Origin: Mesorhizobium sp.
GTDB lineage: Bacteria > Pseudomonadota > Alphaproteobacteria > Rhizobiales > Rhizobiaceae
Assembly (NCBI RefSeq): GCF_004962245.1
Contig: NZ_SUHQ01000006.1
Span: forward strand, 186,001-250,000
Reading direction: 5' to 3'
Length of the DNA stretch: 64,000 nucleotides
Shown piece by piece: positions 16,250 through 26,099 of this stretch. The position numbers and the translations under genes are program-made. The stretch's first letter is position 1; every line of letters begins with the position of its first letter. Under the pieces are notes generated by a model, which saw nothing but the letters and a program-made list of their open reading frames with translations, was not told where the DNA came from and ran no database searches.

Positions 16250-17224
16250 ATGGCAAATGGGCTGGTGCGGAGTTCCGCGCTCTACGATCGGGTGCGGCGG
16301 GTCATCCCGCCCGTCGAATGGCCGGTGTTTGCCGACGACATCGACGCCATCCTTGATCTGAAGCGACAACAAAACGCCGTCATACTGGCGCACAATTACC
16401 AGACGCCGGAGATTTTTCACTGCGTCGCAGACATTGTCGGCGACAGCCTGGCGCTGGCCCGCAAGGCGATGGCGGTCGAGGCGGATGTCATCGTGCTTGC
16501 CGGCGTGCACTTCATGGCCGAGACCGCAAAACTGCTCAATCCGGAAAAGACGGTGCTCATCCCGGACCTGAAGGCGGGCTGCTCGCTGGCTGATTCCATC
16601 ACCGCTGCCGATATCCGCCTGCTGCGCCAACGATACCCCGGCGTGCCGGTCGTCACCTATGTCAACACGTCAGCGGAGGTGAAGGCCGAATCCGACATCT
16701 GCTGCACGTCCGGCAATGCAAAGGCCGTCGTCGAATCTCTCGGCGTTCCTCGAGTGATCATGCTGCCCGATGAATACCTGGCCCGGAACATCGCCGCCCA
16801 GACGCACGTCGAGATCATCGCCTGGAAGGGCCATTGCGAGGTGCATGAGCGGTTTACGCCTGAAGACATCAGACAATTGCGCGAGGATTATCCGGGGGTG
16901 ACGGTGCTTGCCCATCCCGAATGCCCGCCCGACGTGGTCGCGCAGGCCGATTTTTCCGGCTCGACGGCCGCCATGTCCGATTATGTCGGAAGCCAAAAGC
17001 CGCCTCGCGTCGTTCTGATGACGGAATGCTCGATGAGCGACAATGTCGCGGTGGAGCATCCCGAGGTCGAGTTCGTCCGGCCTTGCAATCTCTGCCCACA
17101 TATGAAGCGGATAACGCTCGCCAACATCCGTTCAGCGCTTGAGCAGAACCGGCATGAGGTAAGGATCGAGCCCGGGATTTCAGGACGAGCACGGCTCGCG
17201 GTCGAACGGATGCTGGCCGTATGA
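16250..17224 (+). CDS. nadA: Quinolinate synthase NadA
   Basis: Condenses iminoaspartate with dihydroxyacetone phosphate to quinolinate using a [4Fe-4S] cluster, the second step of de novo NAD synthesis. 324 residues. Seen: [14 protein letters not shown] (first repeat), [26 protein letters not shown] and [12 protein letters not shown], which supply the three cluster cysteines. The start at 16250 has GGAGG five bases upstream and lies after the two operator-like sites; an upstream in-frame start at 16088 would overlap nadQ and those sites and is rejected. The stop overlaps the nadB start by four bases (ATGA), indicating coupled translation. Confidence 0.95.
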   Translation: MANGLVRSSALYDRVRRVIPPVEWPVFADDIDAILDLKRQQNAVILAHNYQTPEIFHCVADIVGDSLALARKAMAVEADVIVLAGVHFMAETAKLLNPEKTVLIPDLKAGCSLADSITAADIRLLRQRYPGVPVVTYVNTSAEVKAESDICCTSGNAKAVVESLGVPRVIMLPDEYLARNIAAQTHVEIIAWKGHCEVHERFTPEDIRQLREDYPGVTVLAHPECPPDVVAQADFSGSTAAMSDYVGSQKPPRVVLMTECSMSDNVAVEHPEVEFVRPCNLCPHMKRITLANIRSALEQNRHEVRIEPGISGRARLAVERMLAV

Positions 17225-18753
17225 ATATGGAGATCCGCAACCTTGACGGCCGACCGGTTATCGTCGGCGGCGGCATCGCCGGGCTGATGACCGCGCTTCA
17301 TTTGGCGCCCGAGCCGGCAGTCCTGTTGTCCAGAATGCCGCTTGGAGCAGACGCATCGAGCACATGGGCCCAGGGCGGGCTTGCCGCCAGCCTGGGCCTC
17401 GACGACGAACCGTTGCTCCATCTAGCCGACACGCTCGCCGCCGGCGACGGACTTTGCGACGCAGACGTTGCGCGTCGCGTCGTGCAGGCGGCACCGGCTG
17501 CGATCGAAGAATTGGCGCGTCTTGGGGTCCGTTTCGATCGGACCCCAGCGGGAGCGCTGCTTCTCGGGCTGGAAGCCGCACACGGCCGGCGGCGTATCGT
17601 TCATGCCGGCGGCGACGGCAGTGGACGCGAGATCATGCGCGCGCTTGTCGCAGCAGTGCGATCCACTCCGTCGATTACGGTCATCGAGGGCGTGGAGGCG
17701 CGCCGTCTGGCGGTGGACGACAATACGGTTGTCGGCGTCCTGGCTCGCTGCTCCGTTGGTCCGGTATTCTTCGTCACGGGACGGGTCGTTCTTGCCACCG
17801 GCGGGATTGGCGGACTGTTCCTCGACACCACCAACCCTTTGGGCAACTGCGGACAGGGTCTGGGGCTTGCGGCGCGTGCTGGTGCGGTCCTTGCTGACCT
17901 GGAATTCATCCAGTTCCATCCGACCGCACTTGATGGGGCGGATCGCCCCATGCCGCTGATCAGCGAAGCGGTTCGCGGCGAAGGCGCGACGATCGTCGAC
18001 GAAACAGGCCAGCGCTTCCTCCAAGGCGTGCAAGGTGCGGAACTGGCGCCACGCGACGTCGTGGCGCGCGCCATCTGGAAACATCTTTCGAATGGCCACT
18101 GCGTCTTTCTCGATACGCGGGAAAAGCCCGGCCCGACATTCGCGCGGCAGTTTCCGACGATCGCGTCAGCATGCCGGGGCGCCGGCATCGATCCGGGGCA
18201 CGACCTCATTCCCATACGACCCGCCCAGCACTATCACATGGGGGGCGTGGCCGTGGATGGAGCCGGCCGCACGTCGGTTTCGGGACTTTGGGCTTGCGGT
18301 GAAGTCGCTTCGACTGGGCTGCACGGCGCTAACAGGCTTGCCAGCAACTCGCTGACCGAGGCGATCGTGTGCGCGCTCTGGGTCGCCGAGAGCGCGGCGG
18401 GTTCGCCTGGCGGCCGACAAAAACCAGCGATTGCCAGCGATCAGGATTCGCCTGATGATCCAATGCCTGTGCGCGCCCTCCTGTCGGGCGCGCTAGGCCT
18501 CGCGCGCGACGGCGAAGGCCTGAAAGCCGCTATACGCGCATTGCTGCCGCTTGCCGCGACATCAGACCCAGCGGCCGTCGGACTGATGATCGCAATTGCT
18601 GCCTTCCTGCGCCAGGAAAGTCGCGGTGCTCACTACCGGACGGACTTTCCGCACCGTGCGGCCGTTGCCCGTCGTTTCGAGTTCACCCTCAAAGCCGCCT
18701 TGGCGACAGCCCAGGAACTCGCAGGCTCGCCAGCACTTGAAGAGGCGATATGA
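17221..18753 (+). CDS. nadB: L-aspartate oxidase NadB
   Basis: FAD-dependent enzyme oxidising aspartate to iminoaspartate for NadA. 510 residues. Seen: dinucleotide-binding [30 protein letters not shown] (the flavin-contacting loop of this family), [10 protein letters not shown] and [14 protein letters not shown], and [15 protein letters not shown] near the end of the FAD domain, followed by the helical C-terminal domain. Start overlaps nadA by ATGA and the end overlaps nadC (ATGATGA), so nadABC is one translationally coupled operon. Confidence 0.95.
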   Translation: MNMEIRNLDGRPVIVGGGIAGLMTALHLAPEPAVLLSRMPLGADASSTWAQGGLAASLGLDDEPLLHLADTLAAGDGLCDADVARRVVQAAPAAIEELARLGVRFDRTPAGALLLGLEAAHGRRRIVHAGGDGSGREIMRALVAAVRSTPSITVIEGVEARRLAVDDNTVVGVLARCSVGPVFFVTGRVVLATGGIGGLFLDTTNPLGNCGQGLGLAARAGAVLADLEFIQFHPTALDGADRPMPLISEAVRGEGATIVDETGQRFLQGVQGAELAPRDVVARAIWKHLSNGHCVFLDTREKPGPTFARQFPTIASACRGAGIDPGHDLIPIRPAQHYHMGGVAVDGAGRTSVSGLWACGEVASTGLHGANRLASNSLTEAIVCALWVAESAAGSPGGRQKPAIASDQDSPDDPMPVRALLSGALGLARDGEGLKAAIRALLPLAATSDPAAVGLMIAIAAFLRQESRGAHYRTDFPHRAAVARRFEFTLKAALATAQELAGSPALEEAI

Positions 18754-19616
18754 TGAACTTCTCGCCGCTTCCCGCCATCATGCTTGAGCCCACAGTCAGG
18801 GCCGCACTTCTGGAAGATCTCGGCCGGGCTGGTGATCTGACGACTGATGCCATCGTGCCGATAGGTCATCGTGCGACGACCGTTCTGGTTGCGCGCCAGA
18901 GCGGAGTTATCGCCGGGCTCGATCTGGCGATGCTCGCATTCCGGCTTGTCGACCAGGACCTCGAAATGGTGGTGGAGCGGGCAGACGGCAGCCATGTCGG
19001 GCAGGGCGAGATCATTGCGTCGGTAAGCGGCCCGGCCCGCGCCATGCTCACTGCTGAACGGACAGCACTCAATTTTCTGTGCCATCTGAGCGGCATAGCC
19101 ACCGCGACCGCTTCGATAGTCGCCGCGGTTCGCGGGCATGATCAAAAGATCGTCTGCACACGCAAGACGACGCCCGGTTTGCGAACGCTAGAAAAATATG
19201 CCGTGCGAGCCGGCGGCGGCTCCAATCACCGTTTCGGCCTCGACGATGCGATCCTCATCAAAGACAACCACATCGCCATTGCCGGCGGAATTCGCCCTGC
19301 CATCGAGCGGGCGCGGGCCGGTGCCGGTCATCTGGTCAAGCTCGAAGTCGAAGTCGACACGCTGGCCCAGCTTGAGGAGGCCTTGGCCCTCGCCCCCGAC
19401 GCTGTCTTGCTCGACAACATGTCGGTCGACGATCTGCGGCAAGCGGTGGCGATGGTTTCCGGTCGTGCGATCACCGAGGCATCCGGCAGGATCACGCTGG
19501 ATACGGCTGCCGAGATTGCCGCGACGGGCGTCGATCTGATTTCAGTCGGTTGGCTGACGCACAGCGCACCGATCCTGGACATCGGCCTCGATTATCCGCA
19601 CGCCTCCGGCGAGTAA
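18750..19616 (+). CDS. nadC: Nicotinate-nucleotide pyrophosphorylase (carboxylating) NadC
   Basis: Transfers phosphoribose from PRPP to quinolinate with decarboxylation, giving nicotinate mononucleotide. 288 residues. Seen: TAERTALNFLCHLSGIAT, the PRPP/quinolinate binding CTRKTTPGLRTLEKYAVRAG, GGSNHRFGLDDAILIKDNHI and LEVEVDTLAQLEEAL, all family signatures. Two adjacent ATG codons at 18750 and 18753 could both start it. Last gene of the nadABC operon. Confidence 0.95.
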   Translation: MMNFSPLPAIMLEPTVRAALLEDLGRAGDLTTDAIVPIGHRATTVLVARQSGVIAGLDLAMLAFRLVDQDLEMVVERADGSHVGQGEIIASVSGPARAMLTAERTALNFLCHLSGIATATASIVAAVRGHDQKIVCTRKTTPGLRTLEKYAVRAGGGSNHRFGLDDAILIKDNHIAIAGGIRPAIERARAGAGHLVKLEVEVDTLAQLEEALALAPDAVLLDNMSVDDLRQAVAMVSGRAITEASGRITLDTAAEIAATGVDLISVGWLTHSAPILDIGLDYPHASGE

Positions 19617-19842
19617 CTTGCTCTACGCAGGGCGAGTTCTTCCCGCCCGGCTGGTGTTGCCGACTGATCACCACGCAGAAAAAAGCCGTCCGCAAACGCG
19701 GGGTATTCCCAGGTTTTGCGGTACCTGGAGGTTGTGTGTGGCGAAGACGACATGATGTCGGGTCGTCAAGCCTGACGCGAATCTTTGCACTACTCGCCAC
19801 CCGCTTCATGGGCGCAAGAATCCCAATCTGGAACTTAGCTTA

Positions 19843-20540
19843 TCAGCAAACCGTGCGAAAACGCTCGACGCAGCGGTCGAGCACCTCCCCAGGGTCGCGC
19901 TTCCACCAGTCGCCGGCCGAGAATATCTCCACCTCGCAGGGTCCGGCATAGCCGGTCGCTTCCACGGCTGCGCGGATCGCCTTTAGATCCGCCAAGCCGT
20001 CACCCATCTTGCCGCGATCGAGCAGGACATCGCGCGTCGACGCGAGCCAGTCGCAGAGGTGATAGCCGAGGATGCGCGCCTGCCCTGCGCGACGCAGTTC
20101 CGCAGCCAGCGACGTGTCCCACCAGACATGATAAACGTCGATGGCAAGCCCGACATTGTCATGACCGATCGCGCTGCAAAGACCTACCGCATCGCGCGCC
20201 GTGACGAGGCACGACCTGTCGCCGCCATAGACCGGGTGCAGCGGTTCCAACGCGAGGCTCACACCGCGTTCGGCCGCATAGGGCGCGGCATCCGCGACGC
20301 GGTCGGCGACCAGTTTCAGACTTTCCGAAACGCCAAGTGTGTTCGGCTCAACGCCGCCGACGACGATAGTGAGCACCGGCGCATCGAGGCCAGCGGCCAT
20401 GTCGATCGAGATGCGGAAATCGTCCATAATGGCGGCGCGGGATGGCAGCGCGAGCGGGCCAACAAGGAACGGGGTACGGCAAGCCCCACGACTCTCAGGC
20501 CCGCCGCCCGGACGCGCTCACCGATCTCGACCGCACGCTC
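19843..20540 (-). pseudogene. Sugar phosphate isomerase/epimerase, truncated and frameshifted
   Basis: An AP-endonuclease-2-type TIM-barrel isomerase. The intact part (19843-20427, 194 residues) has VLTIVVGGVEPNTLG, GVSLALEPLHPVYGGD, VGLAIDVYHVWWD and GPCEVEIFSAGDWWKRDPGE, with the metal-binding Glu, Asp and His positions. Further upstream on the minus strand another frame reads EIGERVRAAGLRVVGLA, the preceding part of the same protein. A one-base shift near 20460-20480 separates the two. The remaining N-terminus (about 60 residues) is missing at about 20540, where a truncated TetR gene begins on the opposite strand. So the gene is dead or makes a fragment. Confidence 0.75.
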
Positions 20541-20551
20541 ACCGATCTCGC

Positions 20552-20857
20552 GAGAACCTTCATCGGGCCAAGCATCTGAAGAAGTCGGAGATCATCGAGG
20601 TCGTCAGCCGAAAGTTCGTCAACATGGGCAGCGACTTGCTCGACTGCGGCGCTGCCGCCGGCGTCTTCCGTCCCGGAATAGACGCCGTGCAGCTCAACAT
20701 CACGATCGCTGCGATCGGTTACTACTATCTGACCAATCGCTTCACCGGTTCGATCATTTTCGAGCGCGACCTCATGGGGAAAGAGGCACTGGCCGAGCGC
20801 CTCTCCTTCAACACCGAGACCATCATCAGGCTGGTGTGTGTCCAGACGGCCCGCTGA
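20552..20857 (+). pseudogene. TetR-family regulator, C-terminal fragment
   Basis: The plus-strand frame from ENLHRAKHLKKSEIIEVVSR through GVFRPGIDAVQLNITIAAIG to YYYLTNRFTGSIIFERDL is the ligand-binding C-terminal part of a TetR regulator (about 100 residues). The helix-turn-helix is gone: upstream of 20552 the frame consists of antisense isomerase sequence. It lies head-to-head with the truncated isomerase, so a single deletion probably removed the shared divergent promoter and both N-termini. Confidence 0.75.
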
Positions 20858-21341
20858 AGTTCAGTTTACCTAGCTCCATCCTTCGATTGTCAAATTGACC
20901 CTGATGCAATGACGCAAACCTTGGCCGTGCCGACGCACGAACAGGAGCAAGATCAGAAGAAGCAACGGGCACATGATCGTCCTGCCCCGGATCGGTTTCC
21001 TGCGGGAAACAATTGATCTGGGGTCATGGATGCAACGAAGCCAACTTATCAACTTTATAAAGAAATCGCCACAAGCCATTGATACTGCAAATTTTACAGA
21101 CTCGGACGGCATTCATGCATTCTCGTGCTCAGCGACGAACCCAGTGGCGGGGACTCGGTTGAGCCATGTTCTCTTCGTCACTTGCAGCAGATCGGCAACT
21201 GGCCGTCAAAATCCATTTCGACCACCCAGCCTGCGCACATGCTATGCATCCGGCTTCTGGCTCGGCAAATCGGGCGCATCGTGCGTCAGCTGCACGAGCT
21301 TGGCCATTATGCCGGGTTGCGAATTATGCCGCGCCGATCCG
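20858..21341. other. Gene-free stretch of about 480 bases
   Basis: No ORF here combines a ribosome-binding site with a recognisable protein. Composition drops in GC around 21040-21110. It separates the TetR fragment from the haloacid dehalogenase gene and may be eroded DNA. Confidence 0.4.
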
Positions 21342-22079
21342 CTACAACCGAAGCCATTCAGCCAACTCAATGAAGTCCCCCGCCACCAGGTCCCAGTCCC
21401 CGTCGGCGTGCAAGTCCGTGGTCTGCCCTGCGCCATGCTCGGTTGGACGTGGAACAAAGGCTGTTCGCAGTCCACACGCCCGCGCGGCTGCCAGGTCTCC
21501 ATTGTGCGCGGCCACAAGACAAATCTCATCCGGCTTCATTGCCAGAACGTCAGCGGTGCGAAGATAGGCTTCCGGCATCGGCTTGTACGCTTGCACGACC
21601 TCTGCGCCGAGGATTGCATCCCAGGGGATGCCACTGCGCTTCGCGATGTCGAGCATGAGGATGATGTTGCCGTTCGAGAGCGGTGCGATGATGTATCGGG
21701 CCTTCAGTCGTGTGAGGCCGACCACCACGTCCGGCCAGGGCTCCAATCGGTGCCAGGCCAAGTTCAGTTCATCCAGCTCCGAGGCCGGCACAGAAGCCGG
21801 GTCGATCCCGAATTCCGGTAGGACTGCTTCCAGATTTTCCCGGTGCAGCACGTCGAGCCTAGTGAACGGCCGCCGGCCGCTGCGAACCTCCTCCATCACC
21901 GGGGAGTAACGGCGGCGCCACGCATCGGCAAAAGCAGTGGGGGCGAAGCCGATGGGAATGACCGTTCCCGCACCATGCCGTTTCAGGAACGGGTCTGCTT
22001 CACGGGCCACGCCACTGCGCCAGTCGACGACGGTGCCGAAGACGTCGAACACCAGGGCACGCACACCATCCAGCGCCAT
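21342..22079 (-). CDS. Haloacid dehalogenase, type II
   Basis: HAD-superfamily hydrolase of the (S)-2-haloacid dehalogenase type, about 245 residues. Seen: ALVFDVFGTVVDWRSG with the nucleophilic Asp near residue 11, IIAPLSNGNIILMLDIAKRS (motif II Ser), EVVQAYKPMPEAYL (motif III Lys) and CLVAAHNGDLAAARACGLRT (motif IV, with Asn-Gly-Asp where AHxxDL is usual). The order and loops fit L-2-haloacid dehalogenases, but many relatives act on other small acids. Start ATG 22079 has AAGGAG nine bases upstream; a TTG at 22112 is less likely. Confidence 0.85.
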   Translation of the reverse strand: MALDGVRALVFDVFGTVVDWRSGVAREADPFLKRHGAGTVIPIGFAPTAFADAWRRRYSPVMEEVRSGRRPFTRLDVLHRENLEAVLPEFGIDPASVPASELDELNLAWHRLEPWPDVVVGLTRLKARYIIAPLSNGNIILMLDIAKRSGIPWDAILGAEVVQAYKPMPEAYLRTADVLAMKPDEICLVAAHNGDLAAARACGLRTAFVPRPTEHGAGQTTDLHADGDWDLVAGDFIELAEWLRL

Positions 22080-22479
22080 TACGCTCGGCTCCTTGACGTC
22101 AGGCAGTCCCAAAATCGATGATTAACGACCTCGGGTGAACGGAGAAAACTGTCAACGGTCATTATCGCCCATTCATCGCCGAATTCGATCGGAAACTGTC
22201 GCGATCAATATTGGCAACGAGAAGGCAAAAAACCAAGTAAATCAACGGCCTTTGGACACGACAGCAGGCCCGAAGGATGTTGAAAAACAGGCAAAGTCCG
22301 GCGGTTAGGGATCGGTGGGACTGCGCAGCGTTCAAATCTGTTCCAATGTTTTTGTCCCACGAGGATCTGTCGCAGCTCTATGCAGGTGACCTGATAGAAC
22401 TCACCACCCCATTTCGGACACTGGCTCAACTCCACCTCGCAGGGAGAAAACACGGCTGAGTTCCAGCTGCTAGGCATTG
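22080..22479. other. Gene-free stretch of about 400 bases
   Basis: Lies between the diverging transcription direction of the dehalogenase gene and the 3' end of the GNAT gene. Small overlapping frames are present, none with a recognisable protein. I see no hairpin strong enough to call a terminator. Confidence 0.35.
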
Positions 22480-23112
22480 CTAAAGCACAGCCGCCATGAA
22501 CACCGTATACTGCGGCAGGCTCGCATGCTGCACTGCCCTGAAACCGAGTGTCCGGTAAAAGGCCTGCGCACCGAGGTTCTTCGGGCTTACATGCAGGTGC
22601 ATGCCCTGCGCGCCCGCCTCGCGAAGCTTTGTCATCAGGTATCGCATGCCTCGGCGTCCGATCCCCTTGCCTCTGGCTTCCTGCAGAAGATCGATATGGC
22701 CGTGCGCCGGCCATTCATGCAGCGCCTCGGGATAAATGAACTCCGGATGATGGATGGCCCGCCGCGCCCAGTCGCTGCCCCGCCACCGGCTCTCGTCCGG
22801 CCCCGGATCGGCGAGCTGTGCCGCCAGCGGCGGAAACCATTCACGCCCCGCCCGTTCATAGAAGGCAGCGCTGTCGGGCGTGCCCAATATGTAGCCGCAC
22901 ACGCCGTTGGGACCTTCGACCACGAAGGCGAAGTCCGGCTCCAGCACCTGGTACGGCACCGAATAGATCAGGCCAAGAAGATCGGGATCGTCTTCCCGCG
23001 CCGTTGCATCCTGGCCGGAGTCTCCGGTTCTCAGGGATATGAGGTTGAGCGCCGGATGGTCCTCTCGCAGCGCCCGGCGCAGCACATATCCGCCTCCGAA
23101 TTCAAGCTCCAT
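22480..23112 (-). CDS. GNAT-family N-acetyltransferase
   Basis: About 210 residues. The N-terminal part (YVLRRALREDHPALNLISLR then TGDSGQDATARE) and YQVLEPDFAFVVEGPNGVCG followed by YILGT match acetyltransferases related to the C-terminal domain of bacterial O-GlcNAcases. The acetyl-CoA binding segment is LLQEARGKGIGRRGMRYLM and the C-terminal half ends LHVSPKNLGAQAFYRTLGFR. Substrate unknown. ATG 23112 is chosen because homology begins right there; the extra 21 residues from 23175 are low-complexity Thr/Ala/Ser. No clear ribosome-binding site was seen for either. Confidence 0.78.
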   Translation of the reverse strand: MELEFGGGYVLRRALREDHPALNLISLRTGDSGQDATAREDDPDLLGLIYSVPYQVLEPDFAFVVEGPNGVCGYILGTPDSAAFYERAGREWFPPLAAQLADPGPDESRWRGSDWARRAIHHPEFIYPEALHEWPAHGHIDLLQEARGKGIGRRGMRYLMTKLREAGAQGMHLHVSPKNLGAQAFYRTLGFRAVQHASLPQYTVFMAAVL

Positions 23113-23996
23113 GTCAGTAGCGCCCGTTGCCGTCGTCCTCGCCGAGGCGGTCGATGATCGGCGCGGCATCACCATCGACGTTTACCAGAACGCCAATACG
23201 CAGGCATGGAAGCCGCAACCCAAGATCTCGTCAAGGCTGGCGCCGGCGCATATGGGGACCTCTGGGCGGCTAGGCTGGTCAAACCATCCCATTTGCACGG
23301 CGTTGCCGCAGATCACCGCACTCATGGCGAATCTAAAGACCGAAACAAGGAGGGATCCTTAACGATCGCCAGTCCATTCGCGTCCTCCTTGACGGTCGCG
23401 GTTGAGTTGGCTCGATTGGCTGCATCGACAAAAAAGAAGCCCGCTGCCGGAGGGAGTGGGCAGCGGGCTCAGCACCACGATGGATCAGGGAGGAGGGATC
23501 CATCGCTCGCCCATGCCAGGGGAAAGCATGGGGTATATGATAAATAGGAAGATGATCCTAGCAATCAAGAGCAACAAGACCGGCTTTTGAGACGCCTCGC
23601 GCAGTTCGATCCAATGGAACTCGCGCTGGCCTTTTTTGCAGATCCAAAAAGCGGGCTGTCATCTCTCGGAGACTGCCGTGATTGAAGGGTTGACGGCAAC
23701 CGCCGTCATAGCGCCGCCATATAAATCGATCCGCCTCAACGCGAAGATTTCAGCGAACGGCCCGACGCCGGACGACCAAGCCTCGAGTGGCATGCGTTTT
23801 CGCTCCGCCCGCACCAGGATACCGGCGGCCGGGTTAACGAACGTCAAGGTGCGTGCCAGCAAATAGCATAACAGTTGGCAGCCCTCGACAGGCCGTCCGG
23901 CCGACGTCTAGGTAGTTTCCCGTAGGGACATAACCGAATTTCGCGAGCCGCCGATCCGCGCGATTGCTGTGTCACGGATCAACCGGGAAAACAGCC
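23113..23996. other. Gene-poor stretch with hairpins
   Basis: About 880 bases. It holds a strong minus-strand terminator (23426-23469), a second hairpin (CCCATGC/GCATGGG, about 23510-23532) and two opposing 67-76 codon frames near 23640-23866 without recognisable protein. The presence of a terminator with no gene feeding it suggests that a minus-strand gene has been lost or that a short untranslated RNA ends there. The last part must carry the promoter of the FixK-like gene. Confidence 0.45.
23426..23469 (-). terminator. Rho-independent terminator on the minus strand
   Basis: Read on the minus strand: AGCCCGCTGCC, ten-base loop, GGCAGCGGGCT, then TCTTTTTTGTC. The 11-base stem is perfect and the T tract follows directly. 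On the plus strand the A tract precedes the stem, so it can only terminate leftward transcription. Confidence 0.85.
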
Positions 23997-24644
23997 ATGC
24001 ACGCCTACACGACCTCAAGGATTGCCCTGCCCTCGCATGCCCCCCAGCCGAGCCTGCCGGCGGCATTCGACACCGCACCGCTGCAACCGGTCAGCTTCTT
24101 TCCCGCCGGTGCCGAAATCTATGCCCAGGGCGAAAAGGCCGGCGCCTTCTACCAGGTCGAGTTCGGCGCCGTCCGCGTCTACCGCCTGCTTGCCGACGGC
24201 CGCCGGCAGATAAGCGCCTTCCACCTGGCTGGAGAGACCTTCGGCTTCGAGGCCGACACCACGCATCATTTCTTCGCCGAAGCGATCAATGCCACCGGTG
24301 TGCGCGTCTTCCGCTTCGCCGCCGGGGCTGACATGTCCCATCAGTTGCTGCCCTTGGCGCTCAAGGGACTGACAAGGGCTCAGGAACACCTCCTGGTGCT
24401 CGGTCGCCAGAACGCCATCGAACGCATCGCCGCGTTCCTGGTCGACATGGCGGAGCGCCAGGGTGGATTGCGGCAGGTCGAACTGCCGATGTCGCGCATG
24501 GATATCGGCGACTATCTCGGCCTCACCATCGAGACCGTATCGCGGGTCTTCACCCGGCTGAAGGACAAAGGCGTCATCCGCCTGCTCAACCTGCGCAGCA
24601 TCGAAATCGTCAAGCACGACGCGCTTCGCAATATGAGCGAATGA
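23997..24644 (+). CDS. FixK/Fnr-type Crp-family regulator
   Basis: About 215 residues. Sensor-like beta barrel (FFPAGAEIYAQGEKAGAFYQ, VYRLLADGRRQISAFHLAGE) and a FixK-class winged helix MDIGDYLGLTIETVSRVFTR, whose ETVSR recognition helix is that of Fnr/FixK proteins binding TTGA-N6-TCAA. The N-terminal Cys cluster of oxygen-sensing FnrN is absent, so it is probably controlled at transcription as FixK is. ATG 23997 is taken as start; the 11 residues before it in frame have no better signal. Upstream context does not show FixLJ. A matching box lies before the cytochrome c gene at 50941. Confidence 0.8.
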   Translation: MHAYTTSRIALPSHAPQPSLPAAFDTAPLQPVSFFPAGAEIYAQGEKAGAFYQVEFGAVRVYRLLADGRRQISAFHLAGETFGFEADTTHHFFAEAINATGVRVFRFAAGADMSHQLLPLALKGLTRAQEHLLVLGRQNAIERIAAFLVDMAERQGGLRQVELPMSRMDIGDYLGLTIETVSRVFTRLKDKGVIRLLNLRSIEIVKHDALRNMSE

Positions 24645-24746
24645 CGGAACTTCGCCCGATCTCCCGAATGCGGCAGGCCGGAAACGGCCACGCTCGCCTT
24701 CACCAGTCCACCCAGTAATTGCGGACCTCAGGATTACAGGCAAAGC

Positions 24747-25274
24747 ATGACTACGAACAGCAAGTCAACTCTTACCACGCGCACTGGATTTCGCTTCGAC
24801 GTGCGCAGCGCACGCCCCGAGGATGAGCCAACTTTGGCGGAGTTCTTCACCCATGTGACGCCGGACGATCTGCGATTTCGCTTTCTCGGCGGAGTGAAGG
24901 CGGTCTCGCATGAGCGGCTCGTCGCAATGACGCGTTCCGATGATGCCGGGATACACAACTTCCTTGCCTTTTCGGCCGACGGATTGCTGATCGCCGTTGC
25001 GACACTGGCATGCGATCAGCCTCGTCAGCACGGAGAAGTCGCGATCTGCACGCGCGCAGATCACAAGCACCTGGGAGTCAGCTGGGAGTTGCTCGCCTAC
25101 ATAGCGAGATATGCCGAAGGGCTGGGCCTCGATACAATCGAGTCGATCGAGAATCGCGAAAACCGTGAGGCCATTGAGCTCGAACGCGATATGGGATTCG
25201 TAGTGACAACCTATCCTGACGATCCGACACTTGTTCTGGTTCGACGGCAGCTAGGACGCAAAGCACCGGACTAG
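24747..25274 (+). CDS. GNAT-family N-acetyltransferase
   Basis: 175 residues. FDVRSARPEDEPTLAEFFTH at the start and HVTPDDLRFRFLGGVKAVSH resemble the acetyltransferase domains attached to or encoded near acyl-CoA synthetase/PAT proteins. The CoA-binding loop reads ADHKHLGVSWELLAYIARYA, with the usual Q/RxxGxG/A pattern weakened, and ESIENRENREAIELERDMGF is the standard C-terminal motif. Starts ATG 24747, 102 bases after the FixK-like gene. May be a protein lysine acetyltransferase; substrate unproven. Confidence 0.8.
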   Translation: MTTNSKSTLTTRTGFRFDVRSARPEDEPTLAEFFTHVTPDDLRFRFLGGVKAVSHERLVAMTRSDDAGIHNFLAFSADGLLIAVATLACDQPRQHGEVAICTRADHKHLGVSWELLAYIARYAEGLGLDTIESIENRENREAIELERDMGFVVTTYPDDPTLVLVRRQLGRKAPD

Positions 25275-25423
25275 CTGCCAAGGATCGCCCGCCTCGGCTT
25301 GGTCACCAATCGCTCCTTGAGGATGTCCATGAGGCTGACCGCGCCCGACCGCTGCCGGCACTCAGATCACGAATGCGCCAAGCACCGGCATGATGGCCAG
25401 AAGTCCCATTAGGCAGGTCCCAA

Positions 25424-25828
25424 ATGCTCGAGTACAAAGTCGAAGCAAAACGAATTAACGCGCAGGGCAGCGTCGCAACGGCCAAGGGCGCCGAGATCGT
25501 GCTCGATACCAGCCTTGGAGGGCGCCTCGACGCGTTCAATCCGGCCGAATTGCTGCTGGCCGCTGTTGCGGCCTGCATGATCAAGGGCATCGAGCGGGTT
25601 ACGCCGATGCTGAAGTTCGAACTTCATGGCGTCGAGGTCAAACTGCATGCCGTTCGGCAGGACAGTCCGCCGAAGATCATTTCGATCGAGTACGCACTGA
25701 CGATCGACACCGACGAAACCGACCAGCGTCTCGAGCTTCTGCACAAGAACGTCCGCAAATACGGCACGATCTCCAACACTGTTGCGATGGCCACGAAACT
25801 CGAAGGCACGATCAGAAGAAGGGCATGA
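25424..25828 (+). CDS. OsmC-family protein with a single cysteine
   Basis: 134-residue OsmC/Ohr-fold protein, probably handling organic peroxides or another thiol-linked task. NPAELLLAAVAACMIKGIER holds the conserved first Cys. The second redox Cys, usually in a CPVSNT-like segment, is absent: the position reads KYGTISNTVA, and there is no other Cys in the protein. This matches OsmC-like paralogs of rhizobia that lack the classic two-Cys centre. Start ATG 25424 with AGGCAGG upstream. Confidence 0.82.
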   Translation: MLEYKVEAKRINAQGSVATAKGAEIVLDTSLGGRLDAFNPAELLLAAVAACMIKGIERVTPMLKFELHGVEVKLHAVRQDSPPKIISIEYALTIDTDETDQRLELLHKNVRKYGTISNTVAMATKLEGTIRRRA

Positions 25829-26099
25829 ACCGTCTGCATGCCGAAATCAGCTCGTGCCCAGGATGGGCTGGCTACGCTTCGGTTCCCGGAACGCGAGTTT
25901 GCTTGTCGGCGCGGCACGGGTCAGTTCGTTGACGTGAGCACTTCAAGTCACCTTGCCAGCCTCGTCGCTTCCCTGCTTCCCGCGTCAACTAAACACGGTA
26001 CCTTTCGGCTATTACGGACCCGCTCTGCGCCGCGGCCGTCGCGCTGCAACTATACATTTCGACGGTGAAGCTGCCGGTTGGATGGCCAGCACAGCAGTT

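Noticed and set aside
22380..22460. Possible IS end (ACCCCATTTCGGACACTGG)
   Set aside because: Resembles ends of some transposons, but no inverted partner or transposase was seen nearby.
23940..23975. Possible FNR box before the FixK-like gene (TTGCTGTGTCACGGATCAA)
   Set aside because: The half-sites are too far apart for TTGAT-N4-ATCAA.
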